From Thecaphora thlaspeos (lineage: Eukaryota > Basidiomycota > Ustilaginomycetes > Urocystidales > Glomosporiaceae): a stretch of 64,000 nt of DNA. The translations under genes were made by a program, and so were the position numbers. Each line of letters starts with the position of its first letter. The first letter of the stretch is position 1. The notes under the pieces are model-generated. The model was not told where the DNA came from and ran no database searches. It saw only the letters and a list, made by a program, of their open reading frames with translations. Where the stretch lies: the NCBI GenBank assembly GCA_900291925.1, contig UWYS01000001.1, positions 1 through 64,000 on the forward strand, written 5' to 3'. Shown here one piece after another: positions 1 to 11,246 of the stretch.

Positions 1-224
1 CCTAACCCTAACCCTAACCCTAACCCTAACCCTAACCCTAACCCTAACCCTAACCCTACCTAACCCTAACCCTAACCCTAACCCTAACCCTAACCCTAAC
101 CCTAACCCTAACCCTAACCCTAACCCTAACCCTAACCCTAACCCTAACCCTAACCCTAACCCTAACCCTAACCCTAACCCTAACCCTAACCCTAACCCTA
201 ACCCTAACCCTAACCCTAACCCTA
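1..224. repeat. Telomeric CCCTAA repeat array (left chromosome end)
   Basis: Uninterrupted CCCTAA hexamers run from the first base to about position 224, so the G-strand repeat is TTAGGG. The orientation (C strand 5' to 3' from position 1) is that of a left telomere. One irregular unit occurs near 54-63 (ccctacctaa), where two hexamers are shortened to ten bases and the phase shifts. The array stops at ccctaggagcg with no degenerate border. Confidence 0.98.
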
Positions 225-498
225 GGAGCGCTAAGTCCAACTATCCATTGCACAGCAGACGGGGATGGGGAGAACGTAGAGCGGGGTATGATGAAGCATG
301 CTATGCTGCGTCGAAAGGCACGACGATATAAATGTATTAAAGCCAGGCCAGACGGGCGAGGATAAAATAGGACATGACGCCGCGGTACAGTCCAGAGAGA
401 TTGGTCCATGAAGATGAGTGGAGAAAGGTGGAGCACTACGGGTCACGCAATCAAGGCATAGGAAAGAGGGGAAAAGAATCGGGGGTGCAAGGTGGCCT
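225..498. other. Subtelomeric spacer, no gene
   Basis: About 270 bases of unique sequence separate the telomere from the stop codon of the first gene. No degenerate telomere repeats, helicase fragments or transposon remnants are visible. The spacer should hold the 3' UTR and poly(A) site of the N-acetylglucosamine kinase gene, which is transcribed toward the telomere. Confidence 0.7.
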
Positions 499-2433
499 TC
501 AGGCCGGGGTGGCGACGTGTTGCATCTTTGCCTCCCACATCTTGGCCAGTGTCACGGCCCCACTCTTTGCCGGATCGCTGACAACGACCGATCGGCCAAA
601 GTAGACGCCCATCGACGCCAGCTCCTCCTCGAGCGTCCTCTGGTACGCCTCGACGCCGAGCAGGCTCCCACCCATGCAGAGCACGCTCTTCCCCGGCTCA
701 ATGTAGGCCGGCGACGACGGGTCGCGCGGGAACACCGAGGCAATCTGCGACGCTAGCCGCCGCGCCTGGCCGCGCAGGATGGCGAGCGCATTGGCATCGT
801 GATGGTGCAGTGCCAGGTGGAAGACAAGCGGCGCCAGCGACGCGACCCGGTGCTTGCGCTCCTGCAACATCACTTCCGGCGCCACACCGGCAGCGAAACC
901 GGCAGCGAAACCGCCACCGGCGGCGGCGGCATCGGTCAGCTCGGCCGCAGAGCGGGCAGACGTCACTGACTCGGCACGCTCGTGGCCCGGCTCGTTGTAA
1001 AGCGGAAGCTCATCATCCGGGCGGTGGCCGATGAATCGTTCGTCGCGGATCAGCGACGGATGCGTGGCGGACGAGGCCATCGCATCCATCGCAGTCTCGT
1101 CAAGTGTGTCGGTCGAGGACGACGCCGAGGCAGAGGCAGAGACAGAGGCAGAGGCGAGCGAGACGATCGAGCCGTACGGGCTCAGCGGCGGGATGGGAGA
1201 GGCCGAGCCGAGGTGGTGAGACGTCGAGGGGGCCGGCGGAGGCATCAGGTGCGCCAGGCTGTCGTCGTTGCCGACATCTGTCATCAGGGCTGCCACGGCC
1301 CTCATCAGCCGGCCGCTTGTCTGGTCGTCCTCATCGCCTTCCCTGTCTGCCACATTAGCCGCTCCAGTTCCGTCGGCGCCCTCGGGCGGCGAAATCTGGC
1401 CCGATCGGAGCGCCGGCGTGCGCGGCTGCCCCGGCGGGCGGCTCGAGTAGATGGCATTGAAAAGCTCGTCGGTCGAGCCGAGGTTCCACAGCTCGAGGAT
1501 GCGGTCGCGGAGGAGGTGGTCGTGCTTCTTGTAGACGTCCTGCCTGCTGCCGACGGGATGTTTGGCGACGATCTCGTCGCCAAACATGCACGTCCCGCCA
1601 AGGCGGTCGCGGTCAGCCTGGTCGAGCACAAATCGGAGCGCGTCCCTTCCCACCCAGTACCCGCTCCCCTCGTCGCCGAGCAGCCAGCCGAAGCCGCCGA
1701 CACGGCCCAGTGTCTGGAGCATTCCGCCCTCGTCGGCCTTGAAGCTCATCACGATGCTGCCCGTCCCCGCGATGACGACGACGCCGCTTCGGATCTCTGG
1801 ATCGTCGGTGTCGCGCACTGGCGCGGCCAGCAGCGATGTGTCGTTGGCCACCATCAGGCGATTCGAGGGGTAGGGAAGCGAGAGGAGCGTGGCCAGATAG
1901 GGCGTCAGCTGCTGGACGTCGACGTCGCTATCGACACCGGCGATGCCGAACCAGGCAGCCTCGAACAGCGGCTCGGCCCTCCCCGCTACGCCAGGGGACA
2001 GGCTGCCGCGCTCTCCACGTCGTCGCCCACCTCGTCCTGCCGCGGCCGCCGACGACGACGACGAGGATGTGCTCTGCAGGGAGCTGCAGCAGCCGAGTGC
2101 CTGGCGTATGGCCTGCTGGACCGAGAGGAGAAAATCGTCGAGGCCGACGTCGGTGAAGTTGGCTGGGCCGCCAAAGCCTCGCGCGACGACCTGTCCGTCC
2201 TGGTCGCTGATGACAGCGGCAGCCTTTGTCCCGCCGCAGTCGACAGCGAGGTAGAGGCGACGGTCAAGCGTGGTGATGGGGCGGCTGTCGTAAAGAGACG
2301 AGGCGAGGGTGGAGCCATACGAGCAGGCGCTCTTTGATGCGACTGAAGCCGACGCCGAGGCAATCGAGTGGCGTGATGAGGACGACATCGAGGACGAGGC
2401 AGAAGCCACTTCCATCCGATGCATGCTGTCCAT
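499..2433 (-). CDS. N-acetylglucosamine kinase (BadF/BadG/BcrA/BcrD ATPase family)
   Basis: Predicted cytosolic kinase that phosphorylates GlcNAc to GlcNAc-6-phosphate for re-entry into amino-sugar metabolism. It is a single exon of 644 codons if translation starts at the Met at 2433 (MDSMHRMEV). The open frame continues upstream to 2655, but that stretch looks like leader. The ASKHA nucleotide-binding fold shows as LYLAVDCGGTKAAAV (about residues 59-73), the WFGIAGVDSD segment, and the adenosine-contact region VVIAGTGSIV (about 220), followed by GGFGWLLGDEGSGYW. Human NAGK has about 344 residues. The excess here is two low-complexity Ser/Ala-rich insertions, one after the first subdomain and a longer one (about residues 330-530) in the C-terminal half. 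It is the most telomere-proximal gene and points toward the telomere. Family assignment is firm; substrate is inferred from the family. Confidence 0.85.
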   Translation of the reverse strand: MDSMHRMEVASASSSMSSSSRHSIASASASVASKSACSYGSTLASSLYDSRPITTLDRRLYLAVDCGGTKAAAVISDQDGQVVARGFGGPANFTDVGLDDFLLSVQQAIRQALGCCSSLQSTSSSSSSAAAAGRGGRRRGERGSLSPGVAGRAEPLFEAAWFGIAGVDSDVDVQQLTPYLATLLSLPYPSNRLMVANDTSLLAAPVRDTDDPEIRSGVVVIAGTGSIVMSFKADEGGMLQTLGRVGGFGWLLGDEGSGYWVGRDALRFVLDQADRDRLGGTCMFGDEIVAKHPVGSRQDVYKKHDHLLRDRILELWNLGSTDELFNAIYSSRPPGQPRTPALRSGQISPPEGADGTGAANVADREGDEDDQTSGRLMRAVAALMTDVGNDDSLAHLMPPPAPSTSHHLGSASPIPPLSPYGSIVSLASASVSASASASSSTDTLDETAMDAMASSATHPSLIRDERFIGHRPDDELPLYNEPGHERAESVTSARSAAELTDAAAAGGGFAAGFAAGVAPEVMLQERKHRVASLAPLVFHLALHHHDANALAILRGQARRLASQIASVFPRDPSSPAYIEPGKSVLCMGGSLLGVEAYQRTLEEELASMGVYFGRSVVVSDPAKSGAVTLAKMWEAKMQHVATPA

Positions 2434-3894
2434 CCTGTCGTGCCGTGCCGTGTGTTTTCCTTTGTGCCGAGCGAGGTATAGGTGCGAGACAGGAGTGCTG
2501 GTCGACTGTAAGCTCCGCTGGCCGTTGTTGTCCCATGCAGCCGCCAGAGGCAAATGAATGCGGGATGGAAGGTGGCCGGCGCAAGAGATGGGAAGCGATG
2601 TGCCAGCGAGCGAGCCTTGTGTCGCAGGCGGGTAGGATGCGTGGCAAGGAAGCAAATGCCGGCTCTAATGTAGAGAGACTGGCGCTCGCGGGGCGACGAG
2701 GTCTAGCTGTAGGTGCCAAAGGCGGAGCAGCGGGAGGCGCGGTACAAGGCAGATGAAAAGGAGGGTGCGGCGGTGGGTGAGCGGTGGAAAGGTTGCGAGG
2801 GTGGAAGAGAGACGAGCACGGGTGACGGGTACAGATGGGTGGATGGTCGCAGGGAGGGGAAAGGAAGGCAGGGCTAGGGTTGAGAGGTGGAAGAGGACAA
2901 CGACGGGATGTGGCTTGGTGGTGGTGTGAGGCCAGAACGGGGAGGGAGAAGCTTGACGCCAAAAGGGACTCGTCAATTCGTTTGTGTGAGGCGCGCCCCT
3001 CGGTGCGGACCCTGACGAGAGGGAAGCGGGAACTAGTTACTCTGTAGTCAGAGTAGAGCAGAGCAGAGCAAGCACTCGACAGCGAGCTAACTAAGCTTAG
3101 TCATTGCTCTGCGATTCACCGTCGCCCAGCAGGCAGCGGTCGGCCGTTACGCCGAACGCGAGTCAGGTCGTTGTTGCTGCACACAGAGGGGTAGTCAGTC
3201 AGATGACCGGGCGGTGCTGTACCGCGTCTAGCCAGCGGTGACTCGCCGTCCCGACCTCTGCACAGAGAGAGTAGTCAGGGAGAGGCAGAGTCTAATGCAG
3301 CCGGCCATGGCCCGCCGATTGGAAGCGGACACGGCCGTTGCATCTGCTCACGACCGCGGGCGCGTCTTGATCTCGGCCTTGCTTGGCCGGGGAGCGAAGT
3401 AGGAGGCAAAGGCAGCGCATCGATTGGCCAGCCTGTCCCACTTTATCGCCCTGCCTGGTCAGTACCCCGGACGGTGTTTTGACCGAAGCCACCGCACCGC
3501 GCACATGGCGCCGACGCTCGGAGTGGGCGCCTGCAGCGAAATGTGCGAGAAATGCGAGGCTAGAGGGCGACTACTGGTGTGCTGTACACTGCACTCTGGT
3601 GACTTGTACGAACGTCGTTGATGCCTAATTCGCCGCGTTAGGCAGCGGCCATCGTCCGGCCAACCGACGCAACGCACCCCTAGACGGACCCGGCTCAGAC
3701 GGACGAGCAATGACGAGACACCACCGAAGGCATATGCAATCGCATACGATGGACAAACAGGGTGGACAGATGTGGTAGAAAGCATGGACGACCGTCTATG
3801 CGATCAAGTAGTCGCGAGAGTGTGTGTACATAGATCAACAACAGGATATGACGCGGTTCGTGTCGCGACTGCGCCGGGTCGAAGTGCTCCTTCA
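2434..3894. other. Intergenic, 1.5 kb, no supported gene
   Basis: Upstream region of the N-acetylglucosamine kinase gene and 3' flank of the BRCT gene (both on minus). Open frames here are short, mutually overlapping and lack family resemblance. A perfect 7-bp inverted repeat with a 4-base loop (tactctg-tagt-cagagta) lies at 3038-3055. A telomere-like ctagggttg lies near 2873-2881. Confidence 0.6.
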
Positions 3895-6800
3895 TCACCT
3901 CGCTAGCGGCTGCCTCCTCACGACGGGTCGCTTCGTCGGACTCTCGCTTTTTCGCGGCGACCTCCGGCTGCCCGTTCCGAAACCCCTCGCGTCCGACGCC
4001 TGCTCTTCCTCCCCCGCCGGCGGCGGCCGAGGCGACGAACGATGGCCTCCGTCGATACCTTCGGTGAACGTATCTGACTCGCCGGCCATCGTCGCCGCCG
4101 CCGCCGCCGCCGCAGCAGCAGCAGCGACGTTCGAGTCGCCTCGACCTACGAGGTCCAACAGCTTCTGCCTCTCTCTCCTCGCCGCCGGGTCGTCGTACAC
4201 CACCCTCAGGCTGGCATCGTATAGGCTCTGCGTCCCGCTCCCACCCTTGCCACCGCCGCCGCCAGTCGCCATCGTCCCGCGGTCGAGGCCGAGCGAGAAG
4301 CCGTGAGCCGCCGCTTCGGCCGCACGCCGCGCCTCGTCTTCCGCCTGGAACGCGACGACACGCTCCGCCGTGCTCATCGCCGTCTGGCCCGACGTCGATG
4401 ACGTCGAGCCAGGTCCAGACAAGGCTGTGGCAGAGCTTGCGTTGACAAGCGAACTTCGCCCCGTCGCCTGTGCGAGGAGCTCGGCTTCGTCCGACCTCCT
4501 CTTGCGAGACCGTGGCGGTTGCCGCGTTCGACGCTTGGCGCTCTGCTCCACGGCCCGGCTCCGCAGCAGGGCCATCACCTGGTCCGCTGTCGCCGTCCGG
4601 CCCAGGCTCTCTTTCAGCTGCTCGTGGTGGGGCATTGTAGGACGGCTGAGGCTCTCCGCCGTGCCTTCTGCATGGCCGTCGGCGCTCGAGGTGTCGGCCA
4701 TCAGTACGTCGTTGCCGTCATCAAGGGCTTCGATGGCAGGCGGGCTGGCCGACTGCCCTCGCTTCGGCAGCAGCAGCAGTTGCTGCTGCTCGACCTCGAC
4801 CTCCGATAGCGTTGCCAGGCCCTCCCCTTTGCTGCGTGCGCCTCGTCCGCCGGCAGTCGCTTCGCCACGAAGCAAGGAGGGGGCAGAGTGGGCGGATCCT
4901 GCACCAGCATCGGCCGCAGCCTTCGCCGCGACGTCCGAAGTGCCGGCCGACAGGCTGCGGTGCCAGGGGCGAGCGGCTGCGACTGCAACCGCACTTTGCT
5001 GCTGGCTCGTCCCCGCCTGGGATGAGCCCAGCTGTCTGCCGAGCGATTCTTCGACCTCCGGCGCCGAGACGATGGTGGCGAGCGACTTGCCAGGGTTCAG
5101 CGACGGCGGAAAGAGGCGCTCATCGAAGCGGACGCCCTCGTCGTAACATCGGTCGAGCCACGAAGGATGGACCGCCACTGCCGAGGCGGACAGCCACTTC
5201 AGCTCCCGCGGCTGCTGCTGCGGGCCGCGATGAAGCAGATGTGTAGTCGCCACGTCCGCCGTCTGCTGGTAGGTGGCACCGAGCGCAAAGACCTTTCTCT
5301 CTATGGCAATGGCGCCTACAACAATCGACCGGGAGCAGGCGATGAAGCAGCCGGCCAGCGGGAGCGCCGATGCTGCTGAGGTCACGGCCTGTGGGTCACG
5401 GCTGCTGTCGTCGTCGCCGATGCTGCCGAGCGGCGTACGTCCTACGCCCGCCGCTGGTGCTCCGCCGCTGGTGCTCCAAAACGGTGTCCGCCCACTGCCT
5501 TCCTTGGCGACCGCCAGGCTGCTGCTGCTGCCGTTGCCGCTCTTGGACAGACTCTCGCTAGCGCTTCGGGAAACGGACCTTTCCTGCTGCTGGATGGCGA
5601 TGGGCTCGCCTGGCGGCGGATCGAGCCGGCCTTCCATCCGCGCCTTCCTCAGCCAGTCGAGGCCGACCAGCGGGACGCCGTGGGCCGCCGCTTTGGATGC
5701 CGCCTTGCTGCCGCTCCAGCTCTCGTCTGTGCCGCAGAGGACGTGTGTCAGCGCCGTGCCTCGACGCAGCCGCTCGACGACCGAGCCGCCTAGCTCCTCG
5801 ACCAGCTTGCGGGCGTGGTACAGCTCCGGGCTCGACTCGCCAAATCCGACGATCATCACCCGGAGGCCGGCGGCCTCAGCAAGGGGCAGGGGCGTCGTCG
5901 CAGGGTCGGCGGCAAAGTAGAGGTCCGGCTCGACGAAGGTTTCGCCGTGGAGGCAAAATTCGACCCAGTAGTGTGTCACTGGCCGGCCTCTGTCGTCCGC
6001 GTCGGAGCCTTGCCGCAGCAGCAGGGACCCTTTCGCCTTGCCCTTGCCGTAACTGCCGCCGTCGCCGCCGCCGTTGCGGCTGCTGCTACTCGAGACGATG
6101 CAGAAGTCCGCCCTGTCCGGCATGTCATCGTTGCCACCGGTCAGCACGATGGCGCCTGCCTTGGTCAGGGCCTTTTCCAGCACTGCGATCTTGTCTGGCT
6201 CGGGTAAGTCGATGTGGAACAGGTAACCCTCGAAACAGCCTGTCCCTAGACGAGCTGCTGCTGCGATCTCGGCGCGGCGCGCTGCGGACGTTGCCCTCAT
6301 TTCGGCATCGAGTGCGTCATCGACGTCGTTCTTGTGGTCGCCATCATCGCATCCAGCTTCAACGCCTGCTGAGCCGTGCACCCACTCGTCGCTACGCCGC
6401 CTCGTCTTTGGAAGGCTGCGCTTGATCGGCGCTCGATGCGCCTGCGAGAAGCTTGATGCTCTCGATAGTGACAAGAGCCCGCCAGCGCCGTTGCCAGTAG
6501 ACCCTGCTCCTCCTGGGAATCGCTTTCGCTGCTGCTGCAGTGCGTCCGCGGTGGACGTCGTCGTCGTTGCGGCGTTAGCATCGCCACTGCCGCTGCCTTC
6601 GCCAGGCCGCGTCGAGACAATCTGCGACATGACCCGGGCAAACGATCCCCTAGAACCCAATCCTCCTTCGCCTCTGGCGCCGCCGTCCTGGTTGGCCCGG
6701 TTTCCCAGGCGGATGACGGCCTCTTCTTCCTCCACGGCGTTGTCGTTATCGCCATGGCCGCCGCCGTTGAGGCTGAGGCGTGGCCGCTTGTTGGCGTGAG

Positions 6801-7872
6801 GCTGGCTGGACCCGGCGCGGCTGCTGGTGTTGAAGGGGGCGGCGGCTTGACGACGTTGCACAAAGGGCGAGGCGATCTTGTGGTTGGCCTTCGCGATCAG
6901 CTTTTTCCGCAGCGACGCATCTGGAGCCGGCGAAAAGACAGTGTAGTGGAGCTCATCGAGGCAGCCGTCGGCGTCCTGGCAGTCGTTGAGCCACTCGGGA
7001 CGGACGACATTCATGCTGGCAGCCGCCTGCTCCTTGGGTCCTTCGATTCCGCTGCGCGCCCGCCGCTGGAAGTGGAGGATGTAGTCGACGCTCGAGGAGA
7101 CGGCGGGGTCTGCGGTGGTCGAGACGAGGTAGTTAACGCTGCCATCGAAACGGAGCTCGTTGGAGACTCTGGCGCCGAGCGCCGTCGCAAGGCTCCTCAG
7201 CGTCCGCCGCTCCACATCGCTGCAGCCAGCAAAAGCGACTGTGACGCCTTCGAGCGGCTTCAGCCGATACGATTCCTGCAGCTGTGCGTGTCCGCAGGAG
7301 GGTGACGAGGAAGGTCAGGAGATCGACATGGGCGTCAGCGAACCGCGATCGAAGTCTTAGACGAACGCTGGATCACGGCCGGAACTCACGCCTTCCGGAT
7401 CTACGTCCTGGCCGTCGAGCCACTTTTCGCGCATCTCGGTGATCCAGTCCGGGTGGACAATGTGCATGCCGAGCTCGAGCGCGCAGCGATACTTTTCGCT
7501 GCCGGGCCTCTCTGCGACGAGGTGAGTGACATCTTCTGTGAGATTGCCCTCGACCTGTGCGCCCATCTCGCGGGCGTAGTTTGTGAGGGCTAGCTTGGCT
7601 TCGCCGAGGCCGGTCATGGAGATGATGGCGCCCGTGAGTGGCTTGGCCGAGGTCCCGATGAAGTCTGCGTCTGCATGTGCGCCGCGGTCGACGCCGTCGT
7701 CGCGCATGCGGCGGAAGTGCTCATCATCCTCACGCTCGTTGTGAGCGTCGTTCTGCGCCCGCGTCCGCTTGGTCGAGGGGCCCGAAGAGGACGAAGAAGT
7801 GGTAGCGGCGGCGGGACGGAGCTTGACATTGGGAATCTTGGTCGAGCGATGGGTGCGACTGAGGCGGTTCAT
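3895..7872 (-). CDS. DPB11: Multi-BRCT replication/checkpoint scaffold, Dpb11/Rad4/TopBP1 type
   Basis: Nuclear scaffold that, in this family, bridges CDK-phosphorylated initiation factors and activates the ATR/Mec1 checkpoint. Two exons are inferred: 7872-7390 and 7281-3895. The intron 7282-7389 has GTGAGT and CACAG borders in phase 0, giving 1289 residues. BRCT1 (about 77-158) ends in HPDWITEMREKW. BRCT2 (about 168-270) begins LKPLEGVTVAFAGCSD across the splice and contains VVRPEWLNDC. BRCT3 starts near 506 (GCFEGYLFHIDLPEPD), BRCT4 near 632 (GLRVMIVGFGESSPE, with GLDWLRKARMEGRL), and a fifth BRCT-like unit near 798-905 (GCFIACSRSIVVG, with VHPSWLDRCYDEG). The C-terminal third is disordered, with Lys/Arg-rich segments (RKRRS, SPRKSESPTKRP) that could be a nuclear signal. 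Yeast Dpb11 and Rad4 have four BRCTs, so the extra unit needs a profile check. The family call is strong. Confidence 0.87.
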
Positions 7873-9296
7873 GGCGGCATGCAGGGTGGTTCAGGAGCTG
7901 GACAGCGACCTTCCAGTAGGAGGAAGGTTCAGACGGCGGCGGCGGCCATGGGCGGACTCGAGAGGGGCGAGGATGCGTGCGCTGTGGCGGCCGTACTTGG
8001 CTGACGACGCTCTAGATGCGAGAGCGGGTGGTGATAGTAGCGTTGGCTTGGGTGCTGGTGCCGGTGGCGATGCCTTATGGCGATGCCTGGTAGTAACGTC
8101 GGGTGGCTATATGAGATGGTCTAGGACGGAGCTCTATGGAAGGAATGATGTCGAGAGAGTGTAGGAAAAAGTCGAATGCCGCCGGAAGGTGTTGTTCTCG
8201 CCTGGCCTTGCAGGCGCTCGTTTGAGCGTTTGCCTGCCTCTCTCTCCGCCGCCTCTTTCGCTGCTTGCTCCGGCGCGCGACGCGTTTGCCGTGGGTCGCT
8301 TCGGGAGGGAGCCTCTTTTGACCACAGTCACTGCCTGCCTGCTCCCTTACACCACCGACGGGACCGAGACGGTTGGCGATGGAAAGCCCGCCCCGCCGTT
8401 CGACGAAAGCCTGAGCTAGAGCGAACTGCCAAACGGGTTGTCTTCCGTCCTTCCGTCTGGCTCCCGAGGCCGGAATCGCGCCACCCCGCGCTCCCTCGGT
8501 CGGTCGCGTCGGGTCGTCCGCAGCCCCAGGCCACCCGATACGCCACCCCTGACGCTCCGACGCCCGCAGAGAGCGGGCGAGCAAGGGCTTGGTTTGTGTG
8601 GAGGCGATGAGAGTGGGGGGGTCGTGAAAATCGAGCGGAAGCGGACGCAGGGGAGATGCATGCCGAGTAAGCCTGAGCTGGCTGACCCAGACACAGCCAG
8701 GCCGAGTCAAACCAAACGGGCTGCTGGCCGAGACCCAAAGAGGGGCGTGCGCTGCTCCTGCGTGTCACTTTGCCGGCCTCTATCTCTCCCCTCCTCCGCC
8801 TCGCCTCTCAACAAATCTCTCAGATCACCACCACCATCATCACCACCGAATTTACGCATCGACATCAGCAGCTTACAGCAGCCCTTCGCAGTCGCCACCG
8901 CCATTTCGACTTAAGCCACGACTTTAGCCCTCGCATTGAGCTCTGCCGCGAGCCGTCTCAGCCCGTGCGTCTCGTACCACCCGATCGTGGGGCCGGTCCC
9001 ACCGCTCTTAACCTAACCCACGCCTTCCCTTTTTCCTTCCGTCCCACGGCATTGCTCGCATCTTCATCGCGCCAGCATCACCTTCCTTCGACCCTCTGCC
9101 GCTTCGCCGCCGCTGACCTTCTTCAGCTCGCCAAGGGTCCGGCCGAACCCCGCCGCCATCACCGCATCTCCCCAGCGGCCGGCTCAACTTCACAGCTTCT
9201 TAGCCAGCCAGTCAGCGACGCAGCGTCCTGAGCGCCCGCCCCTCTCTGACCTTTGCTGCATCTACTGCCAGCTCTGACAGCCCACACTCCGTCGTC
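7873..9296. other. Divergent intergenic region, 1.4 kb
   Basis: Shared upstream region of the BRCT gene (minus) and the RanBPM-like gene (plus). It has long pyrimidine-rich stretches near 8770-8830 and 9020-9130 and a telomere-like cttaacctaaccca near 9007-9020, about 280 bases upstream of the plus-strand start. No supported coding sequence was found. Confidence 0.6.
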
Positions 9297-11246
9297 ATGT
9301 CGCCGCCGTCGGGTCACCTCGGCAACGGCGCCTCTTCTGGCCCCACCGCAGCAGAAGAAATCGACTTGACCTCGCCTGCCAACCTCCGCAAGCTCGTCCT
9401 CAACTACCTCGTCCACCACTGCTATGCCGACACCGCCTTGGCCTTTGCCAACGATGGCATCACGAACAGCCTTGCCGGGCCCAGCAGCTCGGCCGATCCA
9501 CGTGCGTCGTCGTCGTCAACGAGCCAAGCGCAGCCTGCCAGCGAAACCGCTGGCGGCGTCGTCAGCGGCAGCTCAGACTCCATCATTGGCTCGCCACAGC
9601 AACCCGCCGCTTCTCGGAATGGCGCCAGCACCAGCAGGCAGGCTCACCCCCTCTCTGCGCCTCCGCTCTCGCGCGAGGACTCGTCGATGGAGGTCGAAGC
9701 AGACAGCCTGCTGGCGCTGGCCAACAACGCAAACGGCGGCGGGGCGAGCGCAGGGACCGGAATGGACCTCGACGAAGGCAACGCGGCAGACGGCTCGGCG
9801 TCGAGCAGCTTCCCACGGACGGCGGCGGCGGCTTCAAACGAGCATCATACCAACGGCCACAGCGGCAACGGCGCATCGAACAGTAGCGGACGCACGCCTG
9901 GGTCTACGGCGTGGCTGGTGGAGGAGACGCAGGCAAGAGCGGGCACAGAGGATGAGGATGAGGGCGACATGCAGAGCGACCTGCCGCCGGCAGAGCTACG
10001 GGCCGTCAAGATCCGTAAAGGTGAGTACTGGCTGCGAACCGGCCATGAGGTTGCCCGCGCGGCGAGAAGTTCTACACCTGCTGATCCGCTCTGCTCCAAC
10101 GTCCCGTGCATCGACTGCCCCTTATCGCCGCTGCGTATCCGCCTGCTCACCTGCAGAGATCTGCGACCATATCGTTAACGGCCGCATCCGGCTCGCCATC
10201 GACCTGTGCAACGCACACTTCCCTGCCGTGCTCAACTCGGACGTCGCGGCTGCAGCGACCGCCGCCAAGGGCAAGAGTCTAGCTCGCGGCGACGAGGTCC
10301 CGTCCGCCTACGCCCACGCACATGCCTTGGGGCGGCAGCCCTCGCCGCCTCCGGCGTCGACGATGACGGATCGCCTGCTCCCAGCCAACCCAACGTCGCT
10401 CGATCCGGCGCACCTGCTGCTCAACCTCCAGATACAGGTGTTTATCGAGATCATCCGGTCGGCCAGCACGTCGACGTTGAGCCTGGGCGGCAGTGCGGCC
10501 TCGCTTCCGCCGGGCTCGTCGCCGCAGCAGATGGTCTCGTCGGGCTACCTGCCGTCTTCGCTCGCGGCCGCCAACGCGCCGGGGATCGCCGCAGCCGCCT
10601 CGAATATTTCGCGCGCCGTCTCTCCGGCGCCGTCGTCGAGCTCCTCTACGGGCTCCGGGACGTCTGCGACGGGCGGCGACGCGGCGATCAACCCGGCGCT
10701 CCACTCCGCGCTTGCGGTGGCGCAGGGGCTGTACACGAGCGCGCAGCGGCTGCCGAGCTACTGGCGCGCCATGTACCTCAAAGAGTTGGAGCAGGTGACA
10801 GCGCTGCTGGCGTATCCGGACGTCGAGCACAGCCCGGTGCGCAAGTTCCTCCACCGGTCGAGAAAGGTCGCGCTTGCCGAGCAGATCAACAGCGCGATCC
10901 TCTGTAAGTGCCCGTTTTCCCCAAACTTCACCCCCTAGCTTGTCTGTCGCCCAATAACGACATCGATCTGACCCTGCCTTTCGTCTCTCGTCTCTCTTTG
11001 CTCTCCGCCGCTTGTGCAGACTGGACGGGCAAGCCTTCGCAGCCACTAATCGAGTCTGCGGTGCGGCAGACAGCGTTCGTTTATGGAGCGCTGCACGGCG
11101 ACAAGGTGGCGGTACCGAGCGGCCATGCCGTCTTTTCGATGGCGGGCTGCCCCGCCGGGCCTTACGAGGAGACGCTCTCCAAGAAGAACGGCGGCGGCAA
11201 GATCCTCCCACCGTGGAACTTTCGCAACTTCCTCGCCGAGCGATGA
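9297..11246 (+). CDS. RanBPM-like LisH-CTLH-CRA protein (GID/CTLH ubiquitin-ligase complex type)
   Basis: Likely scaffold subunit of a GID/CTLH E3 complex. Exons inferred: 9297-10020, 10157-10903, 11020-11246; introns begin GTGAGT and GTAAGT and end in CAG. Phases close and give 565 residues. LisH is near residue 30 (LRKLVLNYLVHHCYADTALA), very close to the RanBP9/10 LisH. A 170-residue Ser/Ala/Gly-rich disordered stretch follows. The CTLH starts across intron 1 (RKEICDHIVNGRIRLAIDL, then FPAVLNSD). LLLNLQIQVFIEII and the second part (RLPSYWRAMYLKELEQV, ending after AEQINSAILYWTG and FVYGALHGDKVAVP) form the CRA region. A Ser/Pro-rich insertion interrupts the CRA. Canonical RanBPM/Vid30 proteins carry SPRY before LisH; here LisH is at the N-terminus and no upstream frame adds SPRY. 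It could instead be a divergent Gid8-like subunit. Confidence 0.82.

Noticed and set aside
56..436. Minus-strand open frame of alternating Arg-Val next to the telomere
   Set aside because: It is simply the translation of the CCCTAA hexamer plus flanking sequence. Any frame through this repeat without a stop gives a dipeptide repeat.
982..2337. 451-codon plus-strand frame opposite the GlcNAc kinase
   Set aside because: It is the antisense shadow of a GC-rich coding region. It has Arg/Ala/Gly-rich composition with no domain, while the minus strand carries a clear kinase.
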